Part shown: in pieces, positions 46,453 to 56,462 of the stretch | Numbering within the stretch: the first letter of the stretch is position 1 | Layout of the letters: each line of letters begins with the position of its first letter | Source of the DNA: Streptomyces sp. 846.5 | Lineage (GTDB): Bacteria > Actinomycetota > Actinomycetes > Streptomycetales > Streptomycetaceae | Assembly: GCF_004365705.1 (NCBI RefSeq) | Contig: NZ_SOBN01000001.1 | Span: 5,566,001-5,630,000, forward strand | DNA: 64,000 nucleotides | Direction: 5' to 3' | Position numbers and translations under genes: made by a program | Notes under the pieces: model-generated | Databases searched by the model: none | What the model was told of the DNA's origin: nothing | The model's input: only the letters and a program-made list of their open reading frames with translations

Positions 46453-47133
46453 TCAGCGGGTCGGCGACAGGCCGAGCCCGGCGCCCAGGGCGGGGGCCCT
46501 GCGGACGATCACGGCGCCGCGCGGGGCGGTGATCCGCAGCCAGGCAGGGTGCCGGTACAGGGCGACCGTCCGGGACTGCCGGAGCAGGCCGACCAGGTGG
46601 GCGGCGTGGACGGCGCGCATGGTCAGCCCGCTGGGGTGGACCTGCCGGGACCAGATCGACTCGGCCAGCGCGTCGGGGTCGGCGCCCTCCTGGCGGAACT
46701 CGGTGATCGCCGCCTGGACGGCGGCGTCCAGCAGCGCGGCGTCGAGGTCGGCGACATGCTCCCAGGAGGTGCGCGGCGGCAGCAGCCCGGCCCAGGAGGG
46801 GCCGGTGACCGACGGCGGCAGCACCAGGTCGGCGGCGCTCGCGCTCCCGCTGTCGTCGCCGATGCCGTCCAGCAGCTGTCCGGCCGAGACGGTCGTGTCC
46901 AGCGCCGGCTGCGGCTCCGTCTGCGGCTGTGCCGGCGCGGCCAGCGGCACGGTGCGGACGACCAGCGGCCCGCTCTCGCCGAGCGGCAGTCGGCCGAAGA
47001 CGGCCAGCGCCCCGTTGGCGGTCTGCAGCCGGACGGCGGCCGCCTTGTCGTACCGGAGCAGCCGGGAGAGGAAGGCGCCCAGCGCGGGTGCCTCCCGGGG
47101 GTCGGCGAACCGGATCGCTGTCACCGTGGTCAC
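46453..47133 (-). CDS. conserved hypothetical protein
   Basis: The protein has 226 residues, Ala/Leu-rich, with a globular N-terminal domain (IRFADPREAPALGAFLSRLLRYDKAAAVRLQ) and a C-terminal half ending LYRHPAWLRITAPRGAVIVRR. It has no signal peptide or membrane helix. Its GTG (47131-47133) overlaps the thioesterase stop by four bases (GTGA), so the two are translationally coupled. I do not recognise the family. Confidence 0.7.
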   Translation of the reverse strand: MTTVTAIRFADPREAPALGAFLSRLLRYDKAAAVRLQTANGALAVFGRLPLGESGPLVVRTVPLAAPAQPQTEPQPALDTTVSAGQLLDGIGDDSGSASAADLVLPPSVTGPSWAGLLPPRTSWEHVADLDAALLDAAVQAAITEFRQEGADPDALAESIWSRQVHPSGLTMRAVHAAHLVGLLRQSRTVALYRHPAWLRITAPRGAVIVRRAPALGAGLGLSPTR

Positions 47134-47552
47134 GCGGCTACCGCTGCGGTTTCCAGGTAGTCGAAGAGGAAGGCGCGCTCGCCGGGGGTGAGCCGGCGCG
47201 GGCGGGCCGCCGCCAGGTCGTAGGGGACCACGATCGTGGAGGCCCGGACATAGACGGTCTCCTCGTCCTTGATCTCGTAGGCGACCGTGAAGGAGGCGTT
47301 GCCGAGCTTGGTCAGCCAGGTCTCGATGGTGACCGGCTCCGGCCGGTACACCAGCGGACGCAGGTAGTCGACCTCGTGCCGTGCCACCACGGAACCCTCG
47401 GAGAACGCCTTCTCGCCCACCTCTCCTGCGTTGGTGAAGGTGAAGTCGATCCGCGCCTCCTCCAGGTAGCGCAGAAAGACCACGTTGTTGACATGCCCGA
47501 ACGCGTCCATGTCGGACCAGCGCAACGGGCAGGCGTATATGTGGCGAGGCAC
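47130..47552 (-). CDS. acyl-CoA thioesterase (4HBT, hot-dog fold)
   Basis: The protein has 140 residues with PLRWSDMDAFGHVNNVVFLRYLEEARIDF, where the aspartate and HVNN form the 4HBT active site. It hydrolyses acyl-CoAs of unknown chain length. Start GTG 47552 is preceded by AGGAGA. It is the first gene of a two-gene unit with the conserved hypothetical at 46453, which points to a shared but unknown task. Confidence 0.88.
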   Translation of the reverse strand: MPRHIYACPLRWSDMDAFGHVNNVVFLRYLEEARIDFTFTNAGEVGEKAFSEGSVVARHEVDYLRPLVYRPEPVTIETWLTKLGNASFTVAYEIKDEETVYVRASTIVVPYDLAAARPRRLTPGERAFLFDYLETAAVAA

Positions 47553-47652
47553 GGTAGGTCTCCTGAGCGGGGCGGAAGGCGCCGGGGAAGGCCTGGCTCG
47601 GTACTGTCTGCCAAGCCTGCCCCGGCGGTGTTGCGGGCAGGTGTCGCCGGAG

Positions 47653-49317
<1,665 letters not shown>

Positions 49318-49406
49318 GGTGAACCGTCCGGCGTCGTAGGGGGTTGGTTACAGCCTTCCATTGTGCCGCACCCGGGGCGGGCCCCCGAACCCCGGTGAGT
49401 CAGGGC

Positions 49407-49943
49407 TCACACTCCCCGCTCACCGTCCGCCGGCGGAGCGGCCCCGACCAGTACCGGAGCAGCGGTCGGCGGGGCGGGGGCCTGCAGTCGCGGGTCGGCC
49501 GCGGGTCCACTGCCGGGGGAGTCCTCGGTCGGCTCCGTGGTCCGCGTCGAGGCCTTGGCCACCAGTTCGGGCCGTGCGCGCACGGTGCGTCGGAACGCCG
49601 AGGTGCCCCGGGAGAGGTCGTGGCCCATCGCCGTGGCCTCGATCTCGGCGGCGTACCCCCGCGGCTTCCCCTCTCCGTTGTCCCACTCCCGGACCCGCAT
49701 TCTTCCGGTCACCAGCAGCGGATCACCCCGGCCCACCGAGGCCAGCACGTTCTCTGCCAGCCATCTCCAGGACCAGACCGTGTAGAAGCTGGTGTCCCCG
49801 TCCACCCAGATCTCCCGCTGCTTGTCGAACCGCCGGTCCGTGGCCGCCAGCCGGAAGCTCGCCACCGGAACCCCGCTCGCCGTGGTCGCGTACCGCACCT
49901 CCGAGGCCACGTGGCCCACGACCGTCACCAAAGTGCTGTTCAT
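49407..49943 (-). CDS. ssbB: single-stranded DNA-binding protein (SsbB type)
   Basis: The protein has 178 residues: an OB fold (MNSTLVTVVGHVASEVRYA, then VASFRLAATDRRFDKQ, SFYTVWSWRWLAENVLASVGRGDPLLVTGRMRVREW) to about residue 110 and a Pro/Ala/Thr-rich tail. The tail lacks the acidic DDxPF tip that recruits partners in main SSB proteins, which is the mark of the actinobacterial paralogue SsbB used in chromosome segregation during sporulation. ATG 49943 is the family start; the longer frame to 50204 is rejected. Confidence 0.9.
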   Translation of the reverse strand: MNSTLVTVVGHVASEVRYATTASGVPVASFRLAATDRRFDKQREIWVDGDTSFYTVWSWRWLAENVLASVGRGDPLLVTGRMRVREWDNGEGKPRGYAAEIEATAMGHDLSRGTSAFRRTVRARPELVAKASTRTTEPTEDSPGSGPAADPRLQAPAPPTAAPVLVGAAPPADGERGV

Positions 49944-50390
49944 CGCGCCGTTCCCCTGTCCCGTGTGCTGCTGTACGGAACTAGCCTGGAGGAGAAAGGC
50001 GACCCGGAGCGGCGCCGGGCGCAGACCTGTGGACAACCCTGGGGGTGTGGAAAAGGCCCTCACTCGATCGGGTGTAGTTGCCGACTTGTACCCCTGTGTG
50101 ACGGCGGCGGTGACGATGTTCTCTCGATTGACCGTGTCCGTACACGCTCGGTAACCGGCTCCGACCATAACGGCTGAGGCAGCAGCGCCGTAACGAGTGG
50201 ACAACAGCCCGCCATCTGGGCTCCCGCACCGCTGCGCCCAAGGATCTCACCTGCGATTATCAGACCGCCCAAGCGGGGGTTACGGCCTGTACCACTCCGC
50301 CGGCACACCAGGTGCAGAGCCAACCGGCCCTTATCCTGTCCCACGGCAGGACCCAGCCCGGCCCACCAACCCCGGCGTCTGTCCCGCCCC
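49944..50390. other. gene-free stretch between ssbB and tRNA-Arg
   Basis: This 447-base gap has no convincing open frame on either strand. It must hold the ssbB promoter (leftward) and the tRNA promoter (rightward). A TATCCT near 50333 could be the tRNA -10, but no clear -35 accompanies it. It is the last host DNA before the mobile element. Confidence 0.5.
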
Positions 50391-50466
50391 GCCCCCATAG
50401 CTCAGTGGATAGAGCAGGTGCCTTCTAAGCACTTGGCCGCAGGTTCGAGTCCTGCTGGGGGCACCA
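50391..50466 (+). tRNA. tRNA-Arg (anticodon TCT)
   Basis: A complete cloverleaf can be drawn: acceptor GCCCCCA/TGGGGGC, D stem GCTC/GAGC, anticodon stem GGTGC/GCACT with loop CTTCTAA (anticodon TCT, reading AGA), T stem GCAGG/CCTGC with TTCGAGT, then A-CCA encoded. It is the insertion target of the mobile element to the right; the recombinase frame on the other strand covers 50402-50466. Confidence 0.96.
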
Positions 50467-52189
50467 AAATAGTCACATTCGAACCTTCGACACCGTAACT
50501 AGGTATCGAAGGTTCCCAAGTCAGACCCCCAGCGGCGCGTAGCGCCCTGGGGGTCTTGTCGTTGCCGAGGCTCTCGGCCGAGCGTCGCAGGACATCGGCC
50601 ATAGTCACGAGCCCTGCCTCGCGGTCGGCCTGGACAGCGTGTCCTGCCTGGATCACATCCGGACCCAGCAGCACATCGAACGGCTCCGCGTACTCACCCT
50701 GGACACTGTCCTCATCGATCATGAGGTGGGTGAAGAACGCCTGGTTGAACAATCTGCGCAGTGATGGGTTGGCAGTGAGGTACGCCGCATGGCAGTCCTG
50801 CGTGAGACCAAGTGCTCGCGCCAGGTTGACTTCGATCTTCTCGGATTCTGCCGCCGCCGCGTTCAGGCGCTCCTCGACGGTTGCGAGCTGGCTGGTGATA
50901 CGTTCCTGCTCGCCTGCGATGAGCTCGAGCGGCACGGCCCCGCTATAGATCGCGTCCATCAGCTTCTTGCGCTGGCCGGTCAACTTCGTCTTCTCGCTGT
51001 TGAGGTGGCGACGCTCGTCTTCAGCCTCCTTGCGCTGGACAGCAAGCTCGGCCTGGAGGCCGTCTTCGACTGCTTCCCGCAACTGGGGATCGAGTTGGAT
51101 GGTGGCCCAGTAGTCTTCGACCATCTTCTCGATCTTGGAGATGAGCAGCGCTTTGCGCGTGCAGCTGGTGGTCTTCTGGTGTCGGCCAAGGCATACGAAG
51201 TACGGGTAGATCACCCCGTGGCGGTTCTTGGCGTTGGTGATGATCAACCGACTGCCGCAGTCGCCGCAGTACACGCTGGACTTGAGGTAGTGGGGATGGT
51301 CACGCTGCTTCTCTCCCACAAGATGGGCAGCGAGGACATCCTGCACCCGCTGCCAGGTGGCGGGGTCGACGAGGCGTTCGTGGTGCCCCTCGTGGGCAAT
51401 GCCCTGGTAGACGACGTCACCCTTGTAGTAGGGGTTGGTCAGGACACTATGGAGGACGTTCGGCCGAATCGGGCGCGGGGCCATCTTCGGTGTGCGGCGT
51501 GTGGTGAAGCCGCGAACCTCCAGCTCGTCTGCCATTGACCGAAGGGTCCATTCGCCAGTGGCGTACGCCTGAAACACCCAGCGGATGTGTTCGTGTCGCT
51601 CGGGATCGATCTCGACCGTGCGCTCCTCCCGGCCTTCGGGAGTACGGCGTCCGACGTTGCGGTATCCAAGGGGCGCTTTGCCGGGAGTGCCTCCGGTCTT
51701 GGCCTTCTGTCCCATGCCCTTGAGCACCTCGGTAGCGAGGTTGCGGGAGTAGAACTCCGCGATCGACGACATGATGCCGTGCAGCAGCATCCCGGAGGGG
51801 GTCTCGTCGATGTTCTCAGTTGCCGAGACGAGAGTCGCGCCGGCCTTCCTGATGGCCATAGTGATCTCGACGTCGTCCACTCGGTTGCGGGCCAGGCGGT
51901 CGACCTTATGGACGAGAACGAAATCGACGCGGTTGCCGAGCAAATAGGTGAGCATTCGCTTGAGGTCGGGACGGTCGGCTGACTTGGCTGATTCTCCGGC
52001 ATCGATGAACTCGGCGACGATCACCGCGCCGATGCCCTGAGCCTTGCGTTGGAGAGCCTCTCGTTGGGCGGGGATGGAGAACCCTTCGATCTGGCCGCCC
52101 TTTTCGGCCTGCTCCTTGGTGGAGACGCGCAGATAGGCGATGGCTGTTTTGAGCGGGGTATCGCTAACAATGGAGGGGATCGTCATCAT
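50402..52189 (-). CDS. large serine recombinase (integrase)
   Basis: The protein has 595 residues. The resolvase domain (1-170) has the nucleophile Ser23 in YLRVSTKEQ and the arginine cluster DRLARNRVDD; a Recombinase domain follows (VLTNPYYKGDVVYQG), then a zinc ribbon with CGDCG and later cysteines, and a coiled coil (KEAEDERRHLNSEKTKLTGQ). It would integrate and excise the element. Its last 21 residues are read from the tRNA gene on the opposite strand, so this end was created by integration. ATG 52189 (AAAGGA before it) is preferred to the longer frame. Confidence 0.92.
   Translation of the reverse strand: MMTIPSIVSDTPLKTAIAYLRVSTKEQAEKGGQIEGFSIPAQREALQRKAQGIGAVIVAEFIDAGESAKSADRPDLKRMLTYLLGNRVDFVLVHKVDRLARNRVDDVEITMAIRKAGATLVSATENIDETPSGMLLHGIMSSIAEFYSRNLATEVLKGMGQKAKTGGTPGKAPLGYRNVGRRTPEGREERTVEIDPERHEHIRWVFQAYATGEWTLRSMADELEVRGFTTRRTPKMAPRPIRPNVLHSVLTNPYYKGDVVYQGIAHEGHHERLVDPATWQRVQDVLAAHLVGEKQRDHPHYLKSSVYCGDCGSRLIITNAKNRHGVIYPYFVCLGRHQKTTSCTRKALLISKIEKMVEDYWATIQLDPQLREAVEDGLQAELAVQRKEAEDERRHLNSEKTKLTGQRKKLMDAIYSGAVPLELIAGEQERITSQLATVEERLNAAAAESEKIEVNLARALGLTQDCHAAYLTANPSLRRLFNQAFFTHLMIDEDSVQGEYAEPFDVLLGPDVIQAGHAVQADREAGLVTMADVLRRSAESLGNDKTPRALRAAGGLTWEPSIPSYGVEGSNVTILVPPAGLEPAAKCLEGTCSIH
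50481..50515. repeat. 14-bp inverted repeat beside the attachment site
   Basis: GAACCTTCGACACC and GGTATCGAAGGTTC pair with one mismatch around a seven-base loop, 15 bases past the tRNA. It may be a recombinase arm of the attachment site or the tRNA terminator; it lies inside the recombinase frame. Confidence 0.6.
50524..50555 (+). terminator. strong hairpin downstream of tRNA-Arg
   Basis: GACCCCCAG pairs with CTGGGGGTC and, after one bulged C, GGCGC with GCGCC; TTGTCG follows. It is placed to end tRNA transcription. It lies within the recombinase coding frame on the other strand. Confidence 0.65.
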
Positions 52190-52213
52190 GAGTTGTCCTT
52201 TCCGTTTTGGGAG

Positions 52214-52232
52214 ACTGATGCGAGCTGCATCA
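52214..52232. promoter_or_regulatory. dyad in the recombinase leader
   Basis: CTGATGC-GAGCT-GCATCAG is a perfect 7-5-7 dyad 25 bases before the recombinase start, a likely operator that keeps integrase expression low. Confidence 0.5.
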
Positions 52233-52259
52233 GATGAAGGGGCGAATATAGCTGTCGTG

Positions 52260-52715
52260 TCATATGTTTCCCTCCATCCGAGAGGGTGTTCCCGTGAGCA
52301 CCTGCCAAGCAAAGTACTTAGCTAGGATGTCCCACCCTGCGTCACCAAATGCCGTTGCGTGTCGCCGCAGCGGGTGGTCGATGATCCGTTTCAGTTGGTG
52401 GAACACCGTAAACGCCGTAGCGTTGGCTGAGTCATCTTCACGTACATGGATGTGCCAGTAGTGATTCGCCCAATAGGAAATTCCCGGTGCGGGTAAGTGG
52501 GCGACCTGCTCCACTAAGATCGCCGGGATGAGGTTGGTGAGTTGAGCGGAGACCTGGCTTCTCGGGCCAGGGAGTAGTTTTTGAAGTAGTCCTGCCTGCT
52601 CAGCAGCAATGTGGAGCATGTCTGCCATCGAGCGTTCCGGCTCGTGGTCGAGGTCGCGTAGGGCTGCGAGCACTCCATGACCTGCAATAGGGGTGGTGTC
52701 TATGACGGTGTTCAT
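52260..52715 (-). CDS. hypothetical protein of the mobile element
   Basis: The product has 151 residues, mostly helical, with no signal peptide; SYWANHYWHIHVREDDSA is a distinctive aromatic/His stretch. ATG 52715 follows an excellent AAAGGAGGAAAATT. It starts 26 bases after the Xre gene, so the two are likely one transcript. I do not recognise a family. Confidence 0.7.
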   Translation of the reverse strand: MNTVIDTTPIAGHGVLAALRDLDHEPERSMADMLHIAAEQAGLLQKLLPGPRSQVSAQLTNLIPAILVEQVAHLPAPGISYWANHYWHIHVREDDSANATAFTVFHQLKRIIDHPLRRHATAFGDAGWDILAKYFAWQVLTGTPSRMEGNI

Positions 52716-52741
52716 AATTTTCCTCCTTTCCCCACCAGGTG

Positions 52742-53140
52742 CTATCTCCGTGGTGGCATTTCTGTTTCGTCTTCGTGCGGGGCTGGACCGTTCGGGTCAA
52801 GGCCGCGTTCATTGACGAGATGTTGGATATATTCGTTGACCTGGCTGAGTGTGTCTTCCGGAAGTTGGCCGTAGCGTGTGTGGAGATAGGCGCTCATGCT
52901 CGGCAAGTCGGATGGCGTGACATACCCGGCCATCGCGAACAGGTCTGCAAACGGCACTTCCAGAGCGGTGCCTAGCGCCTTCAATGTGTCTGGTTGAGGG
53001 GAAGTCTTCCCCTGCTCGAGGCGGGTGAGTCCCCCGGCATCGAGGCCGGATTTTCTCGCGAGCTCTCGTACGCCGAGCTTTCGTGCCTGGCGCAGTTGGT
53101 GGAGATATTCTCCGAAGCGTGTTTCTGTGTCATGCTTCAT
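52742..53140 (-). CDS. Xre-type helix-turn-helix regulator
   Basis: The protein has 132 residues. The HTH_3 domain fills residues about 10-65 (EYLHQLRQARKLGVRELARKSGLDAGGLTRLEQGKTSPQPDTL); a short helical tail follows (SMSAYLHTRYGQLP). It is the likely switch of the element, controlling recombinase and transfer genes. Its leader contains GTTG...CAAC half sites similar to those in front of the TraD block, which suggests it binds both. AAAGGAAAGG precedes ATG 53140. Confidence 0.88.
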   Translation of the reverse strand: MKHDTETRFGEYLHQLRQARKLGVRELARKSGLDAGGLTRLEQGKTSPQPDTLKALGTALEVPFADLFAMAGYVTPSDLPSMSAYLHTRYGQLPEDTLSQVNEYIQHLVNERGLDPNGPAPHEDETEMPPRR

Positions 53141-53201
53141 ATCGTTTGCCTTTCCTTTAGTTGTACTCCTATTTTACCTCGCCCGTTGTTTAAAATCAGC
53201 A

Positions 53202-53221
53202 GTTGTTGACAATTGCGCAAC
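53202..53221. promoter_or_regulatory. GTTG/CAAC dyad upstream of the Xre gene
   Basis: GTTGTTGACAATTGCGCAAC contains GTTG-N9-CAAC and a TTGCGCAA palindrome in an AT-rich leader. The half sites match those in the TraD-block control region, so autoregulation by the Xre protein is plausible. Confidence 0.5.
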
Positions 53222-53267
53222 GTAATTTAGGGGTTACTATCGGGGATTTCCGTAAAAGCTTGACGCT

Positions 53268-54071
53268 TTACTCGTTTTCCGTTCCCCCGGTTATGAGCTG
53301 TGTGAACTCGTTGACGGTGATGATCCGGAACAGGCCCGGTTGAACGGCCCTGTCGGCCGACAGGGCGGCCTCAAGGGCCTTACGGCGGCCCACGTCCGGG
53401 ACGACCCAGATGACGGCCGGAAAGAGGCCGTGTCGGGCCTGGTGGGCTCCGGTGGCCGCGTAGCGCTGGTAGGTCTTGGCCTTGCGGACGACCACAGTGG
53501 GGTGCTCGGTAGCGCGGTCGGCTTCGAGGAACCAGTGGTCCTCGTAGTCGCCGCTGGCGGTGACGGCGTAGAGGTCGGGCTTGAGCCACTCGAGCGTCCC
53601 GTGCGGGTTGACGAACGAGCGCCAGCACGAGGGCTCGGTCTCGATGCTGAGCAGTTCGATCAGTCTCTGGCTGGCGTACTCCTGGAGCCTGACGGCGAGT
53701 TCGGCGACGGCCAACGTGTGTGCGGTGAACGCCATCGACGGCTCGACGTAGCGTCGCCGCGACTTCTCTCCGTGCAGGGTTCGCAGCAGGCGCTCGCCGG
53801 TGGAGCCGAGTTGCCACACGATCCCGGAGGAGCCGCTGCGGACACCCCCGATGCGTCGGGTCAGTCGTGCGACCAGGCCGTGCGCTTCGAGTCGGGTGAG
53901 GACGCGCATGGTGGCACCCGACGCTGCGGCAGTGGTGGCGTGCCCCTGCGCGAAATGCAGGCGACGGATGTGCGCGGTGTCGAGGAGGCGGTGTGCGCGC
54001 AGCGACTCCAGCACGGCCACGTCACGGTCGGAGAGGCGCAAGAGCAGGGTGGCAATATCGCTCGGACTCAT
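53268..54071 (-). CDS. replication-relaxation family protein
   Basis: The protein has 267 residues. The N-terminus RDVAVLESLRAHRLLDTAHIRRLHF is the winged-helix start of Replic_Relax proteins, and the C-terminal half (GTLEWLKPDLYA, DHWFLEADRATEHPTVVVRKAKTYQRY) holds a nuclease-like PD-(D/E)xK pattern common in this family. These are linked to replication or plasmid relaxation in conjugative elements; the exact role is unproven. ATG 54071 overlaps the stop of a small upstream ORF (ATGA). Confidence 0.82.
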   Translation of the reverse strand: MSPSDIATLLLRLSDRDVAVLESLRAHRLLDTAHIRRLHFAQGHATTAAASGATMRVLTRLEAHGLVARLTRRIGGVRSGSSGIVWQLGSTGERLLRTLHGEKSRRRYVEPSMAFTAHTLAVAELAVRLQEYASQRLIELLSIETEPSCWRSFVNPHGTLEWLKPDLYAVTASGDYEDHWFLEADRATEHPTVVVRKAKTYQRYAATGAHQARHGLFPAVIWVVPDVGRRKALEAALSADRAVQPGLFRIITVNEFTQLITGGTENE

Positions 54072-54271
54072 GAGGTACCTCCTGCTTCGTGGTTGGCCGT
54101 GCAGCTGTCGCTAGGCCCGGCGCTGTGACCCCCGAGTAGGGGGTCAGTCCCATCCTGGGATGGGAGGCATAGGCCGGATGAACTGCGGAAACTGCGAGAT
54201 CCAAGGGTCGCGAACCACCTGGCGAAGACAGGGGCGAACAGCGGGAGCCTCGAAGTATTCGTCTCTGTCAT
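54068..54271 (-). CDS. small coupled ORF between TraD-like and Replic_Relax genes
   Basis: A 67-residue frame whose ATG overlaps the TraD-like stop and whose stop overlaps the Replic_Relax ATG, each by four bases. The N-terminus reads MTETNTSRLPLFAPVFARWFATLG; the rest is Ser/Gly-rich. The double coupling suggests it is translated, at least as a link between the two genes. Two hairpins within it argue the other way. Confidence 0.4.
   Translation of the reverse strand: MTETNTSRLPLFAPVFARWFATLGSRSFRSSSGLCLPSQDGTDPLLGGHSAGPSDSCTANHEAGGTS
54126..54164. repeat. two adjacent hairpins in the TraD-Replic_Relax gap
   Basis: TGACCCCC-GAGTA-GGGGGTCA (54126-54146) and CCCATCC-TG-GGATGGG (54149-54164) are both perfect. 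Together they resemble a terminator pair, an attenuator, or a nick-region structure; no function is proven. Confidence 0.6.
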
Positions 54272-56457
54272 CGGTGCCTCCGTTTCCGACCGATCTGTTC
54301 GGTGACTGGAGCGGAAGGTGTCTCGTTTGGCGTCTGCGCTTCGGTGTTCTCGGTGGCGTCCGTATTGGCTGGAGATGGAACCGGATCGGGGGCGTAGTTG
54401 GCCCGAGCGGTTGCGCGCACGGTCTCCGGAGTGCCGGTGATGGGTGGGGGTGGCAGCGTCTTCACCAATGCCCAGCCAGAGGGGAGACCGTCGGCGACGA
54501 GGGTGGCGTAGGCATGGAACTTTGGCAGCGCTTGGAAGTCCTCAGCGGTGAGGGAGCGGGTGAGCTTCGCCATGTCCCGGGCGTCTTCGTACTCGGTGGC
54601 GAACACGATCTTGGACCGGGCGTTCATGTCCACAGCCGTTCGTACGGCAGGGGGGAACTGGCTGCGGAACTGGGCCGCCAAAATCCAGCCGACCGACAGC
54701 GACCGAGAGACGGCGAGGGCATCGGCCAGGGATACCGGCAGGTTGAGGAATCGGGGTGCCTCGTCGACGTAGATCATCCCTGGCCGTTTGTCAGCACCAG
54801 GTTCGTCGGCACGTTCCTGGGTGGCCTGCCAGAGGTCGGCGATGATCAGGCTGCCGAGGAGTGACGCGGTGCCTGGCCCGATGAGCCCCTCGTTGAGGGG
54901 AACGAGCACGACCTTGTTCTCGCGGAAGATGTCGCGCAGCCGGAACTTGCCGGTGCGCTGGTCGAGCATGTGGATCAGGGCGGGGCGTAGCAGGAACTGC
55001 CGCAGCTTGTTGAGCGGCGGAGCGATCGCGGCAGCCTGGGCCTGTGGCGACTGGGCTTCGTACCACGACCAGAACCCGGCCAGGCCAACGTCGCTGAGAA
55101 TCCGTCCGACCTGCTGGCGACGGAACACGGGATCGGTGAGTAGCCGTGGCAGATCTGCCAGGGTGGCTGGACGGGACGGTGTACTGGCTCTGGCCAGGGT
55201 GCGAAGGCTGGCCGAGAAAATGTCCGCCGAACGTGGTCCCCAGCCATCGCTGAAGACGGCTTCGAAGACTGACAGGATGCCGTCGACGACGACGTCGGGG
55301 TCGCGGCCGGTGATGTCGAGCGGATTGAACCCCACCGGTGTTTGGTCGCTGGCGTTCAACTCGACGACGTCGTTCACACGATGCGATGGGATGCGCGCGA
55401 GGATGTCGTCGATCAGCTGACGCTTGGGGTCGAGTACCGCGACGGGACGCCCTGCCTGGATGTCCGCCATGATCAGGTGGAGCAGAGCATTGCTCTTGCC
55501 GGAACCACTGGGTCCGTAGGCAACAGCGTGGTAGGTCTGGTCCTTCGCTCCGATGCCGAGAAGGCGGTTGTCCCCAGGGACGGCACTCGTGGCGAAGACG
55601 CGTGGTCCGCTATGGACACCGCTTGCAGCGCGCAGAGCCTTGGGGTGCGCAGGTGGCAAACCTGGAAGGTCATCCTCGCCCAGCGGCCAGCCGAGCAGTC
55701 CGACGACTTCATTGACCCCGAGTGAGAGCGGCCAATGCCAAGGAGGACGAACCTCGTTGAGGTGCTTGGGGTGTTCTCTGGTCAGATCGATGTGCAGTCC
55801 AGGGCTCTGGGCGGTGGAGATCGCACTGAGCAGGCTCCCGATGAATCGCCGCCGCCGGCCCGGATCGGAACTTGAAGCGCCCAGTCGGATGGTGGCGGCG
55901 AATCCGGCTTGCGATGCGCCGTCTTTGAGGCGTGCCCGCGTCTCGGCACTGGCCGAACGCTCGCCCTGCGTCAGGAGCTGGATCAGCGTGACGCTCGGGT
56001 CGGGAACGTTGGCTGGAACGCTCCGCGGAGCACGCCGTGGTCCGAGCAGGAGCTGCACGACGATTTCCTCGCCGCGCTGCAGGGGAGTCGCCAGGCTGGA
56101 GAGCAGTGCTCTGGTGGTGGCCTCATGGGCGTCACTGCGGAGTGGTAGCCCAGCGGGATAGACACGAAGTCGCCCAGCAACTTCTACTTGTGGACGAGGC
56201 TGCGTCGTGTCGGTGCTCGATGTCGTGAGCAGGCTGCCTGGGATCAGGTCGCCGAGCATGCGGCGAAGGGCTTGGACGTCGGTGGCCCGGCAGCCAAGCA
56301 GGTGCCGCACCCCGTCCATGCCTGCTCGAACTTCCAGCGCGACGCGTGGAGCGTCACGATCGGAAGCCAAGCGGGTGAGAAACCCGACGACGGCTGCGGG
56401 ATCGAGCGGACGGGGGAGGTGGAGTCCCGAGAAGACCACCTCGCTCTGGCTACGCAT
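54268..56457 (-). CDS. TraD/VirD4-like (type IV coupling) ATPase
   Basis: The protein has about 729 residues. Walker A is YGPSGSGKSNALLHL near residue 316, Walker B MIYVDEAPRFLNLP near 560, with the TraD-like AAQFRSQFPPAV and a late TEYEDARDMAKLTRSL. No N-terminal membrane helices are seen, so it may be a soluble coupling or FtsK-like DNA translocase. It would pump the element's DNA during transfer. GTG 56466 is an alternative start; ATG 56457 sits nine bases after AGAAGGGG. The last 60 residues are Pro/Thr-rich. Confidence 0.85.
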   Translation of the reverse strand: MRSQSEVVFSGLHLPRPLDPAAVVGFLTRLASDRDAPRVALEVRAGMDGVRHLLGCRATDVQALRRMLGDLIPGSLLTTSSTDTTQPRPQVEVAGRLRVYPAGLPLRSDAHEATTRALLSSLATPLQRGEEIVVQLLLGPRRAPRSVPANVPDPSVTLIQLLTQGERSASAETRARLKDGASQAGFAATIRLGASSSDPGRRRRFIGSLLSAISTAQSPGLHIDLTREHPKHLNEVRPPWHWPLSLGVNEVVGLLGWPLGEDDLPGLPPAHPKALRAASGVHSGPRVFATSAVPGDNRLLGIGAKDQTYHAVAYGPSGSGKSNALLHLIMADIQAGRPVAVLDPKRQLIDDILARIPSHRVNDVVELNASDQTPVGFNPLDITGRDPDVVVDGILSVFEAVFSDGWGPRSADIFSASLRTLARASTPSRPATLADLPRLLTDPVFRRQQVGRILSDVGLAGFWSWYEAQSPQAQAAAIAPPLNKLRQFLLRPALIHMLDQRTGKFRLRDIFRENKVVLVPLNEGLIGPGTASLLGSLIIADLWQATQERADEPGADKRPGMIYVDEAPRFLNLPVSLADALAVSRSLSVGWILAAQFRSQFPPAVRTAVDMNARSKIVFATEYEDARDMAKLTRSLTAEDFQALPKFHAYATLVADGLPSGWALVKTLPPPPITGTPETVRATARANYAPDPVPSPANTDATENTEAQTPNETPSAPVTEQIGRKRRHR

Positions 56458-56462
56458 CCAGT

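Noticed and set aside
54160..54864. A 234-residue plus-strand frame across the TraD-like gene end
   Set aside because: It is antisense to clear coding sequence and shows no domain or ribosome site.
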